The notes beneath the pieces are model-generated. The model saw only the letters and a list, made by a program, of their open reading frames with translations, had not been told where the DNA came from and ran no database searches. A stretch of DNA of 64,000 bases. It comes from Limnoperna fortunei (taxonomy: Eukaryota; Mollusca; Bivalvia; Mytilida; Modiolidae). Shown here one piece after another: positions 45,101 through 60,100 of the stretch. Position 1 is the first letter of the stretch. Every line of letters starts with the position of its first letter. The position numbers were made by a program, and so were the translations under genes. The stretch lies in contig OX104113.1 of the NCBI GenBank assembly GCA_944474755.1, positions 45,510,980 to 45,574,979 on the forward strand, given 5' to 3'.

Positions 45101-48100
45101 AAATTACATATTACAGTAAAAACTTGTTAAAAAGCATGGCAAAGTCAGATGCAGATGTCTTCATCTTGATGTTTGTTTGTTTGTTTGATGGTGTTTAAAG
45201 CCACTTTCAGCAATTTTTCAGCTATATCATGGCGTCCAGTTTTTATTGTGGGAGGAAGCCAGAGGACCCGGAAAAAACCCCTGACTGGCGGTAGGAAAAC
45301 TGGCAATCCTTGTCAATTAAGATTGGAGTCGAGTACACCCTGCCTGCAGTGAGAATCGAACCCGCAATCTCAGTGTTGACAGACCACATTATCAATAGTA
45401 GACAAACTACCTTCACCACTCGGCCACTGAGGCCCCACTCTTCATCTTGAGATGTTTTGTGAAAACTGGTACGTGCGGATTGTACATGCATATAAGAACA
45501 CACAGCTTTTTATGGTATATTTAATCTTCATGTAACATAAACATGTATTCTACATCTTGTTATATTATATAGTAAGATCCAATTTTTTCTGACTAATTTA
45601 AAATAAAATTAGACTTGTAACTAATTCAACATACTAATAAAAGTAACAATATTTTACCTGTTTGGCTAGCAGATGGTTGTCCAGTCAATATAGGAGATAA
45701 CACTTTAGACAACATGTCTAGTAAACTCTCTAAAATGTTGACGGCACAGGGTCCTGACAAAGATTTCTGCCCCATAGCAACTAACAACACAAACACTCTG
45801 TAATAAACGTTAATTATTTAAATGTCTAGGGTGTCAAATAATTCAAATTATTTTTTTATAAAGACAATAAGTTAGAAATTTGTGTTATATAGAACTATAA
45901 TTCAATTGTTTGAAAAATTTGTAATTTATTTATAATTACTGTTTTCCGGTTAATATATCGCGTAAGAATTATTAAGAATTTTAAAATTTGTCTCTTTATG
46001 ACCATACAAACAAAATTCTCACCTGTCTTGAGGAAATATCTGAGAATTTTCAGAATGAAAGAATTCCTGCAGAACATTTCCAAAGAAGTTACCCCACCAA
46101 GGCTGTGTTCCACACACCCTCATCATCAGTACACCTGCACTGATCTGCGTCTTTTTCTTTCCATGAACACATAAATGCTTGAATAAAGTCTGTGCTGTCT
46201 GAGGGCACAAAATGTTGTACAGAGATTGTGGTGGCAATGGAATGCTTGGTGAACATGTTGTCATGCTCAGTAAAGTGTCCAGGAGTCGTTCCTGCAAAAA
46301 TCTTAACTTATCTGTACAAGCATGCTTTAATCGTACAGCTAGACTTGCATTGGCATCCAGTTTGGGCAGCTTGACACCTAAGGCAGCTTGCAATCTGTCA
46401 ATCACCCTCTGAGCCAAATTTTGCTGTAACTGAAGCTGTAGGCAGTCGTTGTATGCCTGAAGAATTTTATTGTCCTCCTCATTATTTTTCCGACATTTCT
46501 TTAAAAAGTACTGTATATGAGTGCTAGCATAATGCTGACCATCCACAGAAGTCAATAGATTTTCTAGTCTTGTTCTGGCTAGACTGTACCGACACTGTAT
46601 GTCCTCTAGTAATGACACATAAATGTCTAGCTGAGCTAGTAATTGTGACTGTGTAGTTAGTTCCACTTGACTGCCTGCTGACATACTGGACGATGTCCTT
46701 TGTTCTAAATAACTGTTCCATTCCCAAGGTAAGATGTAGCCATGTCCATAAAATGACCCAATAGGAATCTTTGACCTGGCTGATCCACTGCCATATCTGC
46801 CGATTGTTGTTATCTATAAATATACATAATTATGAAATAAACATTTAGTACACTTTTGATAAATAATAGAAAGGCAAGTTGTAAATATTTATTACAAAAC
46901 TACTTTCGTAAATAAGTAACTGTGATTTATAAAAAAAGTATACTTGTAGTTTTACTTCATGATTATATTCCGGACTTGATTATGCAGAAAATGTCTCTCT
47001 ACATTTCAATTTAACATGGGTAAATAAATTTGATTTTGTTGTGACCTTAAACTATAATTTATTGTTATATAGCTTCTAACAGAACAACCAATTTCACTTT
47101 GAGGGGAAGATAGACCAATAAAAACAAATCATTCTGCTATTAAATTTCTGTAAGTGGAAAATCATTTAAGAACGAAAATCTGTGACAAATGTTAAACAGA
47201 ATTCATCAAAAATATAGATGTGATAAGTATTCTGTATGTTGTATGGTGTGTAGACTTTTTTGTATTTTTTACATATCTGATGTCAAATCACTTTAATGCA
47301 CATATTATCTTTCTGAACATGTTGATCTTCACCGCAATAAAAACATGACAATATTAAGGGAATGTTTAGTTTAGTTTAGTAAAATTTTGCAGATATACAC
47401 TGAATGTATACTTCATAAACAACTAAATATACAAGTCAAAGTAGATTTCTACAGGTAACTAACCTTTAAATATCTACAAACTAGAGTTGGTATGATGTCA
47501 TTCATGATTAAAGATCGAACACCAATGTCTGATGCCACAACAAATCTTTGTCCATCTATCTCCTCTCCCTGGACCCAAACGTCTATAGACAAGGATGCAA
47601 GATCTGAACAAGCTGGTATCACAACATCTGTCAGTACTATTGGTTTACCAAAGTCTAATATCACAAATCTTCTTGCACCTGCAGTTGTACAAATATGTTT
47701 ATCTACTGTTTCATTAAATAAACTGTAAATAAGTGCAAAAATGTAAAAAAAAAGTCCAAAACAATAAGTTTATTCAAAGAAACAATAAAGTATGTTTGGC
47801 TGATAAAAGAATAAATGTCCTAGTTACAGACTGCAAGGCTAATATACAATTGTATGCAATTTGATTTGTTTGTTTGTTTGAATGAGTTTTAACGCCACTT
47901 TCAGCAATTTTTCAGCCATTTCATGGCGTCCAGTTTTTATTGGGGGAGTAAGCCGGAGTACCGGGAGAGAACCACTGACCTGCGGTAGGAAAACTGGCAA
48001 TCCTTGTCAATTAAGATTGGAGTCGAGTACACCCTGCCTGCAGTGAGAATCGAACCCGCAGTGTTGACAGACCACCTGATCAATAGTAGACGAACTACCT

Positions 48101-51100
48101 TGACCAATTGGCCACCGAGGCCACCTGTATGCAATTTGAAGAAAATCTGTGAAAGCATTCTCAAGACACAGTGTGCCATGTGGACGACAGACAGACAGGT
48201 ATTTTTATACCATAATACGCCAGTCACAGACAGGCCCATAAAAACAAAAATTCAAAATTGAAATACTCTTTGAAATGATATTACAACTATTGAAAAGCCT
48301 AGATCCCATGAAAAAGAAAAAAATCCTTTCTTATCCATACTTTTAATTGACATGCCCAACAGCATAAATGTAACTATACCTGAATGCATTCTCTCAATAA
48401 CAAGAGCTTGAAGAGGTGGCTGTTGAAGCAATGTCTGAGCATTCTGCATTCCAACATTAGATTTAGAAGGGAATAATTTGTCTGTTTTGTTTAAAGATGC
48501 CTGGTTCTACAAAATAAATAAATTGACATCAATGTACCATTGTTACCTGTACATAAAATTTTAATAACACACAAATTCTAGTTTCTTTCCTAATTTGCAA
48601 AACATGTTTTTTTTTTTAAAAAGTCATAAAAATGACAGGTTTCGTGAATATTTGGAACACCATACTACTGAGTTATTTACAGCTTGTATTAAATTTCCCA
48701 CTATTTTAAATATATTTTGTTTACGATTGTTTATGTGTTATGTTATGTTGCACATAATATTCAGGTAAACAGATGTTTAGACATCCAGTCATTTGTGATC
48801 TTGATATATGCATTGCATTCAAATAACAATATAAATAATTGTAGGAGAATACTAAAAAAATCTGTGTCATGGGTATATGCCTCCTCATTTGACTTCATAT
48901 ATTACTCCACTGAACACTTAGTTTGTGTGGTGATCTTTTTTTTCAAATAATGTAAAATTAAGAAAATTAAATTGTGAAGTTTATGCTAATGTTTGATTTT
49001 TTTTGTAAGTATTAATTACAAAAAAATGTTGTCCATAAAAAAATAACAAAATTCTGTTGTGCACATTTAATCTAGTCCACTACACAGATTATACAAAGTG
49101 CTAAACCAAAATGTTGTTATTTCTCTATATGGAGAACATATTTGTGTAGTTAATCCTAAAATTTTGTTGTTTTATTGTCAAATGGCAATATTTTTTTTAA
49201 ACAAAATAAATGGTTACAGCATGATATAGAAAGCAACTTAAAGAAATACTTATTATGTTAACTGACCACAACTTACCTGAAAATATTCATTAGGTGGAGT
49301 CAGAGGAGGGGTGATGACCTGTGGTGTTGACTTGGGAGTCGGAGGTAAAAGCTGGTCACTGTTGTACTTGTCTGCCGCTGGTAAACTCTTCCCTACCTCA
49401 TTTAGTATCTGTTTTATATGCATAATTTTGTGCTTGAATGTTGGATAAGTTTTGTTGCTCAATTCCTGTAAATGTTGCTTTGTGACAGCCATTTTTGATG
49501 ACAGTGATGACAAATTTGCTGCAGTAGCCGCAGCAGCAGCAGAGGGAGGGTTCCATTCTCCAAAATTAATCGTTCCTCCTAAGCCTGATGTATTAGTTCC
49601 TACATTACTTAAACTCTGTTGGTCCAACTTCTCCATTTTTGTCCCATCACTTGTGGCATGACATGTAAAATGTAATGGCTCGACTTCTAACATCCCAAAC
49701 ACATTACTTTTAGCATATTCCAACTGTACTTTTGATGATTTATCTGATGGTGGGTTAAACAAATCGTAAAAATCAATCTCTTCAATATAAGCATTCCCAG
49801 AATTTGTATTTGTGTTATTAGCACTGTTGATACCGTTACTCAAAGCAGAGGCGTATGTTGATGGGGGCGGTAACTGCTTTAAGGAAACAGGAAGGTCCGA
49901 GTCAAATAAATCACCATCAAATGGCTGTCCATACATACCGTACCTAAGGTAATATCAAAACATGACATAACAGTGTGACAAAGAAAAACACAATCTACTA
50001 TAAAATACAATAATAAAACTTTAATTTACTTAATTTTCTCAAATAAAAAACTTTTATCATTTGAAGAGTTAAACTTGTATGAGATTCCAACTATATTTCG
50101 TTTATAATTATAATAGTGTTATCATATGTTCCAATTCTACATATACAGTACAGTCAACAGAATGCTGCGATTTTCCTTGACTCAAAGGTGGGCATCACAC
50201 AAAATTCACTCAAATTCTGCCCACAAATTATTTATTTTCTACCCATGCAAATTTGTGTGCAAAAGTTTTGATTATAAACTTCCCACAGGAATCATGGATG
50301 CTGTGCAAAAACCTGCAACATTTTGCATAGGTGTAATTATACATGTACGCTATTCTGTAAGAATATGATCTAAGAAATTGTTTATACATGTATGTTGCAT
50401 TTTCTTCTTTTGTACAAAAAAAATCAAGCACACAAGATCGTACAAATATTCTGTGAATAATCTTCCCTTGTTCATTTTTTATACCACAGTTTCATTAATA
50501 TTTCCAGCATAATTCTACTAAGCAGTTGTGTAATGCAAGGTGTCTGCTTTCGCAGCAAATTCTATGTGGACATATCATTTGTGGATATTGTATTATCGCA
50601 GGCAGAATCCAATTTTCATGATTACATGAAAATGCACTAAATATACAAATGGCCCACACATTTTTTCACTCATTTGCAAATGCAGGGAAAATCACAGCAT
50701 CACGCTGACTGTACTGTATAAATAACTAAAATGGTATAAAATTGAAACAAGTGATTTAAATTAGAAATTGTTTTTTTTTTTGTATTCATAAGAAATTATT
50801 TGCTTTTTTTGGTTTTTTTAAAGCCTGCTAATTACCTTGACTTAAGTATAGAGTGTAATGGTGAAGTCCTCTCATAACAATGCTTAGACATTTCCATCAA
50901 CAGATCAGTACAGCTCTCAGCTACAGACATCACGTCCATACACTTAACTCTATTCAGCAGGGTGAAAAACCATCTGATGGCACCAGAAGACTGAGCACTT
51001 GGTATAAGTTTTAAGTTCTCCATCAAAGCTTGTAACAAACTAAAACTGAAAGCTGGAGCCAAATCTTTATCAGGTGATAACTTGCAGTGTCTAAAATTAC

Positions 51101-54100
51101 AAATCATGATGATGTATTGACCAAATACCATTCTTTGATTAAACACATAAAATATTACCTGGTTAAATTGAGAACAAAGCATTGTATAACCAAATGTCAA
51201 AATTGAATAAGTGGTTGTAGTTGAATGTCTAGTCAAAAACCTTTGTAATACATAAATTTACTGATTGAAAGTCACATTTTCATATGAAAATTAATGATTA
51301 AACATTCAATATGCTTCTTGTACCTACTTTACAAATTATATATAATCTGTTTTACATGTAGATTTATTCTTTGAATACCAGTAAGCTTTAGTACATTTTC
51401 TAGAAAACTTACTCCATACACAGAGCCACCAGCCTGGAACATTTATGAGCAGTAGTTCTGGAACCCTGGATAAAACAAGCTCTCACCACTTCTATTAATC
51501 TCTGTTGTATTTTTAAGGATAAAGACTTCTTGATATTACTAAAATAAAAGAAGAATTCAAATTTAGCACTTTAAACTTGTAAAAATCTGCAGAACTGTCA
51601 TTATAAGTACTTTTGAAACATATCTATACAAATTGTTTGCTTGTTTATATGGTTTTTAATGCCACTTTCATCAATTTTTCAGCTATATCATGGCATTCAG
51701 TGTTTGTTGGGGAAGGAAGCCGAAGTACCCAGAGAAAACCCCTGAACTGCAGTAGGAAAACTGGCATCAATTAAGATTGGGGTTGAGTGCACCCTGCCCA
51801 CAGTGAGATTCAAAACTGCAATCTCAGTGTTGACAGTCCACATGATCAATAGTTACTTAACCACTCGGCCACAGAAGCTCCGCCCCCACCTTCTCCAGAA
51901 CTGTTTTCATAAGTGCTTTTGAAGAACACGTATGCATATAACCCAAAGATTTGACTTCTCCCTGAATTCATAGTACTGGAACAAGTTTTTTCTAGCATCT
52001 TTTACAAGAATACATGTACATACTTTGTGTACAAAACTTTCTATATTGGCAAAACTATTTGTTTGTTTGTTTGAATGAAGTTTCAGCAATTTTTCAGCTA
52101 TATCATGGCATCCAGTTTTAAAGGAAGTAGGAAGCCAGAGTCCCCAGGGATAGCACTTAAATTCTCATGAAATTATTATAATAGTTCAGAGAAGTTAGTA
52201 CCTTTTCTCTGGATCATTCATCTGTACTGCAGTAATCCATAACAATATATCCAGTATCATATTTTGCCAGTGGTCAGCTGATACACCAGTAAATACAAAC
52301 TTCTCAGTAAAACTGACACCATCTAATAACTTGTCATGGAATCTACAGTTTTCTAACATTGAAATTCTCTGAATTCTGAAACAAAACAAAATTCTGCACT
52401 TAATGTTTTGTAGAAAAGTATATGCAAACCAACAGTTTTGTGTTTAAATCAAGGCAAGAAATCGATAAAACAGGCTTTCAATTACTTATCCTGCATGCAA
52501 AAATACATTAAAATGTAAGGCCAAACAAAAAAATATGTGTGTGTCCGGTTAAATAAACTTAAAAAAAAGGTAGGAAGGTTATTTATTTATTTTTTTTTTT
52601 TGGGAATCGTGAATCGTGTTGGTTAAATTAGTAATTTAATTTTGACCTTTATCTTTTATACCTTTGTAAGTGTAAAGCTTGTAAGTTTCAAGAATTTAAA
52701 GCCTTTAAAAGTCTAGACTAATACAGTCATTAAATGAGCTATCAATTTCGTTACAAGCGTACATGTTTACATTTGGCCGCCATGTTGGAGCGGATGTATG
52801 AAAATAGAACTAAAACCCGGAACAATACCAGGAGTTTTCCGGTTCAAAGTAACCTCTGTTAAAAACGCAAAAAAAAAAACTTAAGGGTCGGCTTAAAAAA
52901 AATAGGTAGGATCGGGTATCCAGAAACACACATATTTTTTTTGGGCCTAATGCGCATCATATTTATTGCAAATATTAGATGAGAATACTGACCTTTGTCT
53001 GGCTAGAACAAATTATATTTGATAGGATGAAAGAAAAATGTTTGGATTTATTTAAAAGTAAAAAATATTTTTCGCTATGGAGTGATAACAAAATTTACCA
53101 CTGTGCACATTCACTATAATTCATTACAGATTACACAGTGTGCACAACAATGAAAATTATATATCCATTGATTAAGAAAATAAAATTGCAATGTGGTATA
53201 GACATGTGGTTTACTACCATAATTAGGGTTGTATTGTCCACTGTCTTTTTCTTTTAATCTAAGTTGGAAAGGAATGGTGCTAATTATATGTAAATACAGA
53301 CTTGATAGAGTTTTTTTCGACCCGTTGATTGATGTCAATGTTGGTCACCATTTTGTTGTGTTATACGCAGTATTTTGGTACAATTCTAACATGATTCTTT
53401 TACAAACTTTCATATGTATACGTTGTAGTGATATTAAAATTTACCCAAATTATTTTAGGTAATATTATATTTTTTATTTAGGACATATTGCAAATGAAGT
53501 TGACAAAATTGTTGGTTTTGAAATGTGTGATTATCCGTTTTACCAACGATCGAAATAGAAGATATGAGAATGCACTATTTTTTATTTAATTTATTACAAT
53601 CACTAGAAATGAATAGAACTATAAATATAAATGATATTTTAAAAGAGAATAAATTACATATTACTGTAAAAACTTGTTATTCGGATGTCTTCATATCGAG
53701 ACGTTTTGTGGAAACTTGTACGTGTGAATTGTACATGCATATAAGAATTTTGCCGCAATTTTCTGGTCCAAGAAAGGGGTGTGGACAGTGCGTAAATGTG
53801 GACTATATGCAGCTTTTTACGGTATATCAAGTATCTATCAAAACACAGCATGAAGTAAAAAAACAAAAGAAGAAAACAACAACCAGGTCATCTACTCCAA
53901 TCAAAAGTTGTGTATATAACACTGACCTTTCTTTAGATAACTGAGTTTTCTTTGTCTTTCTAATAGTGACAGATATTTCTGAGATCCAGTCACAGCCCTT
54001 CAAGTTTTCAGGGAATTTCACACGAGGTAGAGATGAACTCGGTTGGTCCTTAACCAATGATGGGGGAACAAATAAATCGTTGTCAAAAGCTTTCTTCATT

Positions 54101-57100
54101 ATTTTCAATTTGTGAGCAGACAATTGAGAACCAGACTTCTTCTTTGGCTCCTACAATTTTGTTAATTAAATGAATAGTGAAGATAAGTCATCATACAAAC
54201 AAACTCAATAATTTAATTCTGGTACGATGCGGTATATATCAAATAAGTTTTCATTGGAGGAAGTATTTGAAACACTATCTAAACAGGTTTGTACATCTAT
54301 GTATCAGTCATATTTTGTTCCTGCAATGTAACACTGAGATTTTCCAAAGAATAATAAGAATGGATAAATAATTTTACTGTCGATATTTAATACTTCATTA
54401 GTATATTTTGGTAAAAATACTTAGCAATTGGTTATCTAGTTAAGATCTGAGGTTAACTTAAGTATTTGAAAATGTGTAAAATTCTGAACCAAATTGCACG
54501 ACTTTTGAGTCTTGAATATCAATAGTTGATCAATTGTAATTGTTCAATCACTATATTTATGGTTTTTCAGGAATGAACATCAAATTTTCCTATATACATA
54601 TATTTAATACATTTAACTATCAATATACAATATTATTTGTTACCTTGGGTTGATCACTACTACTGGACTCTTCAGCTTTAGCAGGAAAACCTTTCAGGTG
54701 AATCAAAAACGCCTTGGGTTTACTGTTGAGTAACTGTGGACTGGTAAGTGTAATGAGTCCACTGTTCCCTGACAGGTCTAAACATGTACTGATATTGACT
54801 GGGCCACACAACACTTCAGCATTGTGACTCTCCAGGAACAGAGGGTCCAATACATGGTTTTCACTGCTATCTCCCTTGCTGGAGTTGGAATGACCGCTAG
54901 ATGAATTGCTAAGGGGCACATTGAAATCTACCACTTTGTCAACTTCAGTTATACTAGGATTGGGAGAACCTGCTTGGCGACCAATACTTGTTATGTTTTG
55001 TTTCAGTAGAGTGATTTGAATATCTGGACATGACATACACATTGGATGCAGGGAGAATTTGACATCCACGTGACCAACACAGCATGGTCTTGTCAGAACA
55101 ATCTCAAACATGTGTTCATCCCATGTGGAACTGTTAAAGAAATTTCATCAAATTTAGTTTTTTAAGAAACAAATACTAAGAATGATTAACTTTGGTTGTC
55201 AGTTCTGCCTAATTTATTCTATTCTACTTCTTGAAATTAGTCCCTGATATGAAATAAACATATTCTTTTTAGCTAGACATTTTACACGTTCCCCATGTTA
55301 TTAGTGAAAATCAATTTGGAATATTTTTTTCATTGTTTGAAAGTCTATGTTTGATATTTAGGTAGCAGATTGCTTCAAGTATGTGTTGTAATAACAAGCC
55401 CTACCTATCGGGTTGCAGTTTCCAAGTTCTGGTATGCTGAGTTGCTTCCCCTTGGTGTTGTAAATGTTGAGGATGTCGCCTCTGTTGCTGTTCCTGCTGA
55501 ATTTCTGACCAACAAGGTGGAACTGTGGCAGTAAATCTTGGCATTAAATTTTCAAATTGTATCAAGTTGTGTAAAACCATTAAATTTTCAACACTTAATG
55601 GTTGCTTGGCCAATATATCAGATCCTAAACAAAAAGTCAAAAAATTTAGTAAGTCTAATATTACAAGTCAATATAAATATTTTTTGGCTGACCCATCTTT
55701 CATTGTTTCTTTTACCAAATGAAACTTTTTAAAAACACAAAGGTATGGAATAAAAGTCTCTGAAAATGAAAACAATAGCATAATTCTAACTCTGCCACTG
55801 AGGCCCCTTGTGGAAAATTACACTTGATTTTATAGTACATAACAGCTGTGCAACGTTTAAACAAAACGTTTTCAAGAAACCCAGAAACCAATGGGGCATG
55901 GACACATAATCAGAATTGAAGGCATAACATAATACATTGCCACTTCATGTGGTTGGGTACAATAAAAAAAGACAAATAATTGATGCTTTGTGTTTTTTGA
56001 ACATTTCAATCTAAACAACAATTATACCTAAACTCTTTTTTTCTATTCTATCCTTGATGTTGTTTTCAGATTTGAATAGGCTGGTTTCAGGTTTATGAAG
56101 TAGGTCACCATTGCACATACCATCAGGGGAATCAGCAGTAAGTTCTATTTGCACTTGACTCTGTTCACACAGCTGGTAAAAATGAAGTTTCCCATTTTCT
56201 GAACTCAAACACAGTCTTTCTATACCTGTAACAAAAGCAAAACAAAACTATGAGAACTACTGAGCCTATACCTGTAACAAAAGCAAAACAAAACTATGAG
56301 AACTACTGAGCCTATCAATTAACAACTGGATCATTCCACAGACTTCCAAAAGGTAAAAATTTCTGTCCGACATTTGATTAGGCTTGCAAAAAAAAATTGT
56401 CTGGGGAACAAATGGTGGCCTTACACTAATTTATGAGATTTTATGTTCTGTGTAAGACATTTAATAAGACAATTTAAAAACCTTCTGCAATGTCCAATGG
56501 TCAGGCAATTTTTGGGAAGACTATATGCAACTAATGTGTTGAAAGCTACATGTATATGTCAATTTGGGACTGTATTTTACATATACAGTCAACCCTCTTT
56601 ACAACGACCATGTTAGTTTCCGGCCATTATTGACGTTAAACTGAATTTGCTGTTATAATGAATTTGTATTTTTGTACTTTGATTATCTCCCTTTTTTATT
56701 TGCGTCTATTGAAAATCGTTCAAGTCTGCTCAATATCCAAGCTTAATAACAAAAAATAATAAAATGCTTGTTTTCTTGCCGATATTTAATTAGAAACCTA
56801 TTTTTTTCCTTTTTTTAAAACAAAATTAATTGTAAGTTATGATTATTTACATTAGACCGATTTTCGGTAATTATCCTATGTGCTGCTTCAATCTTTACAC
56901 ACTTGTAATTAAGCCAATAATTTTCTGAAATATTTGAAGATTTAAATATTAAATAGCCTTTGACACCTTTTTAATGAAGCCATATCCCTATCATCGATTA
57001 GTTTTGTAACGGAAATGTCACGCAAGGTTAATTACGCAATAGCAACAGGTGTTCACCTGTGCAATTAACCGTTAAAAAAATAAATTCTCTGGACAAAGAT

Positions 57101-60100
57101 AATCTTTCACAGGTAAATCTTGATAATTTGTCGTTGTAACGAATTATTTTATGCTAGCTTTGGTATATTTGTTACCGACAGACGCAGTCGGAGTCGGAAA
57201 CCGAATATGTCGTTGTATCGAGCATAAACAACACGTGGACACGTTTGTTCCCACTGAAATCCTGTCGGATGTCGAATATTCCGTTAAATCGAATGTCGTT
57301 GTAACGAGGGTTCACTGTATATATATATATATTTATATATCCAAAAAATTCTAAATTTGGTAAGTGCATATATCTGAGTATTTAAATTTAAAATTATTTT
57401 TTTTTATTAAAATGTTGTTTATAATTCATTTAAATTACCTGAGCAGTATGTGGATGATATAAATTTGTCATTTTCAGGAGGGGAAACCTCTGTCAATACA
57501 CTAAAATCACAGACATTCATTAACCAAAACTTCCCATTGGCTAGAGTCACAACAATAAGTCCATGCACATCACAAGACTTTGTAAAAGTTTTAGAATTTG
57601 ACACTTCTGACTGGTTCACCTCGTCTTCTTCCTCTTGTGAATCACATACATCAGATGGCAACACTAGAACACTAGAAATGGCTTCATTAAGTTTGTTTAT
57701 CGACTTGACCATTATGGGGATTTCTTCAAGTGTCGCATATTCGCCATCTTGAAATTTGTACTTGTACAATAATAAACAACCTCCAGACATGGAACTGTCT
57801 ATTACTGATTCTGTTTTGCCATTACAAGTCACACAGTTTGATATTATCACAGACTTTGATTGCTTTTTTGGAATGACAGAGACTATAACATGTTGTTTAT
57901 CTAGTGTCGGAACTATTGAGGAAATTTCCAGATCTTCTCGCTGATATTCTTTTGGTAGTTCAACACACTGTAATATACTGCCAGCTTTTTTAGTCTTCGA
58001 AATAAAACTACTACACAAACTACTAATTGCACTTTCATTTTGACTTGGTGTGACTTTAGCATCACTTTTTGAAGTTTCCATTTCAGAAGAAGACTTGGAA
58101 ACACTGACTTGTTCCTCTGATGGGGAACTCACAGAGGGACCAGGTGTCACACCAACAATCTGTACATCGGGGTCAGTTTCAAACATTGGGTCAAATAATC
58201 CAAAGTCATGGTTCATGGTAAGAGAACCTAGACTTGGTACATTGTTATTAGTGCTACTGACACGATGAATTATTCTTTTATCCTTACTTTTTAAGGATTT
58301 CCTTTTTGAATCTTTAACAATAAGAACAAGTAAATACGGTATAAACGTAGTAGTACTTGTGAGCTCATCGTCACACATGCTGTTTTCATCCTCCTCAATG
58401 ATTCTGGGACTTGAATCACAACTGACAACATCATTTACTTGGTTCATTATCTGAACTTCCTCTGTTTTAGTATCTATTGACCCATTGACAACATCACTAT
58501 TTGATAAGGGAGTTAATTTCTGACACCTTAATGAAGCTCCACACAGAAGGGTTGGTTGTGGAGCTCTGTATTTTTTGCTGGATTTAGATGAACTATTTTT
58601 TTCTGCCAATGCTTTCTCATCAAACGGTTTCCTTATTATGCACAATGACTTCACTCTTATGTCCTCACAGGGTCTTGTTGGAATCTTTATTGTTTCTGTA
58701 AACATACAAAATTGAATGAACTCCTTTGAATAAACTAAAAGGTAATCTGTTTCAGTGAACTCTGCAATTTTGTTTGAGTAAGTTGTATAACACTCATCCA
58801 TTTTTCAGTATTAGATGAAATCCAATTTTTATTGGAAGAAAGCTGGAGCACCCAGTTAGAATCCCAACCTTAAGCAGGAAAACTAGCAAAACTTGTCAAC
58901 AGTTGGAGTCAAGCCCACCTAAAACGAAGTCGGACTCGTACTCATTATATAGCTTGTTTGCAATAGGTTTATTTCATGATAAAATGAAATATATTTGAAA
59001 GTAGTGGAAATCAAACAATCAATCAAATAAAAAATTTAAAAAAAAACTCTTTGAATATAAATCTAGTGTAAAAAAGTACCGTAAATTTTTACATTCAATC
59101 GAAAGGTCTGATTCTTGTATTATTAGTTAAAAAAATTGATACCATACCTGACTTTTCTCCATTATGAATTGGTATTTCATACATATCTGCTGGTTCTCCA
59201 TTACTTATGTTATCACATGGCATAGCATCTGTTTCATCTTCTTGTACACTAAAATAAATAAAACAATATGACAGTGACATATGATACATTAATTCTTATT
59301 CTAACATAACTTCTACAGAGAAGAACAAAATACCTTCATGGGTTATTTGTCTCTAATGTATATTTTTAAAAAAGCTGGATACTACCTAATGGTTTTTACA
59401 GATTTCAGCTATGTAACAGCAACCATTTATATAAGTAAAATTGTCAGAGAAAGATCTAGTATCCAAAGGACATCAAAAACAATTACAAGTGACCCATATT
59501 CAGTTTATATAAAGATAAAAGTCTAGTGCATCATCTTTCTGTGTTCTATGGTTTTTTTTTACCTGAACTTTACACGGGGAAGTGTCCCCTGTAAATTAGC
59601 TTTCTCAAGTAAACTTTCGCACAAAGTTTTGATAAGGTTTTAATTTTTTTAATTTCAAGATATATATATTTAACAAACAAATATGCAAAAAACTCATATA
59701 ATCTTTCAAAATACACTCTACACAAATTTGTATGTCACAAAATTTCATAAATTTTCATCCACTTAAGGGTAAGTAAGTAAGTAAGTAAGTAAGTAATAAT
59801 TAAGTAAGTCAATGTGGATAAAAAAAAAACCTCAAAATTATTCATTACCAAATTAAACAAGTGCCAAAGTGCTACAAAGTACGCCTGTCGAACAAATTCC
59901 CATTTTTTTAATAAATAAAGATCCATAACACTTTAGTGGCTGAAGGAATTTGGCTGGTTATCAATCTTGGTCAAGATATAATGCCCATAAACATTTTCCA
60001 AAAGTTTCATGAAGATCGGACAAAAATGTTTGAGTTAGAGAGTGGAAAAGGCGAATTTGCCTTATTTTTTTAAATTAGGGGCCATAACTCTGAAGTGGCT

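Larger units (their letters stand above)
43095..45525. mobile_element. Element Z, copy 1, interrupted by two later insertions
   Basis: Matches 53213-53830 in separate pieces: 43095-43320, 44930-45169 and 45440-45525. The breaks are filled by a family 1 element (43439-44910) and SINE D (45170-45438). Ends begin TACCGTAATT and finish TTTTTATGGTA, suggesting short inverted repeats. Confidence 0.7.

Noticed and set aside
45170..45438. tRNA gene (good A and B boxes)
   Set aside because: No cloverleaf can be closed, the sequence runs on into a conserved SINE body, and it is flanked by a target duplication.
53564..53944. 126-residue plus-strand frame
   Set aside because: Runs through element Z and into the antisense of BIRC6 exon 9; a chance frame.
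58696..58801. Met codon and open frame upstream of exon 5 ([11 protein letters not shown]) as an alternative start
   Set aside because: The frame is open by chance through the acceptor tract; exon 4 joins exactly at TTTACAG with matching phase.
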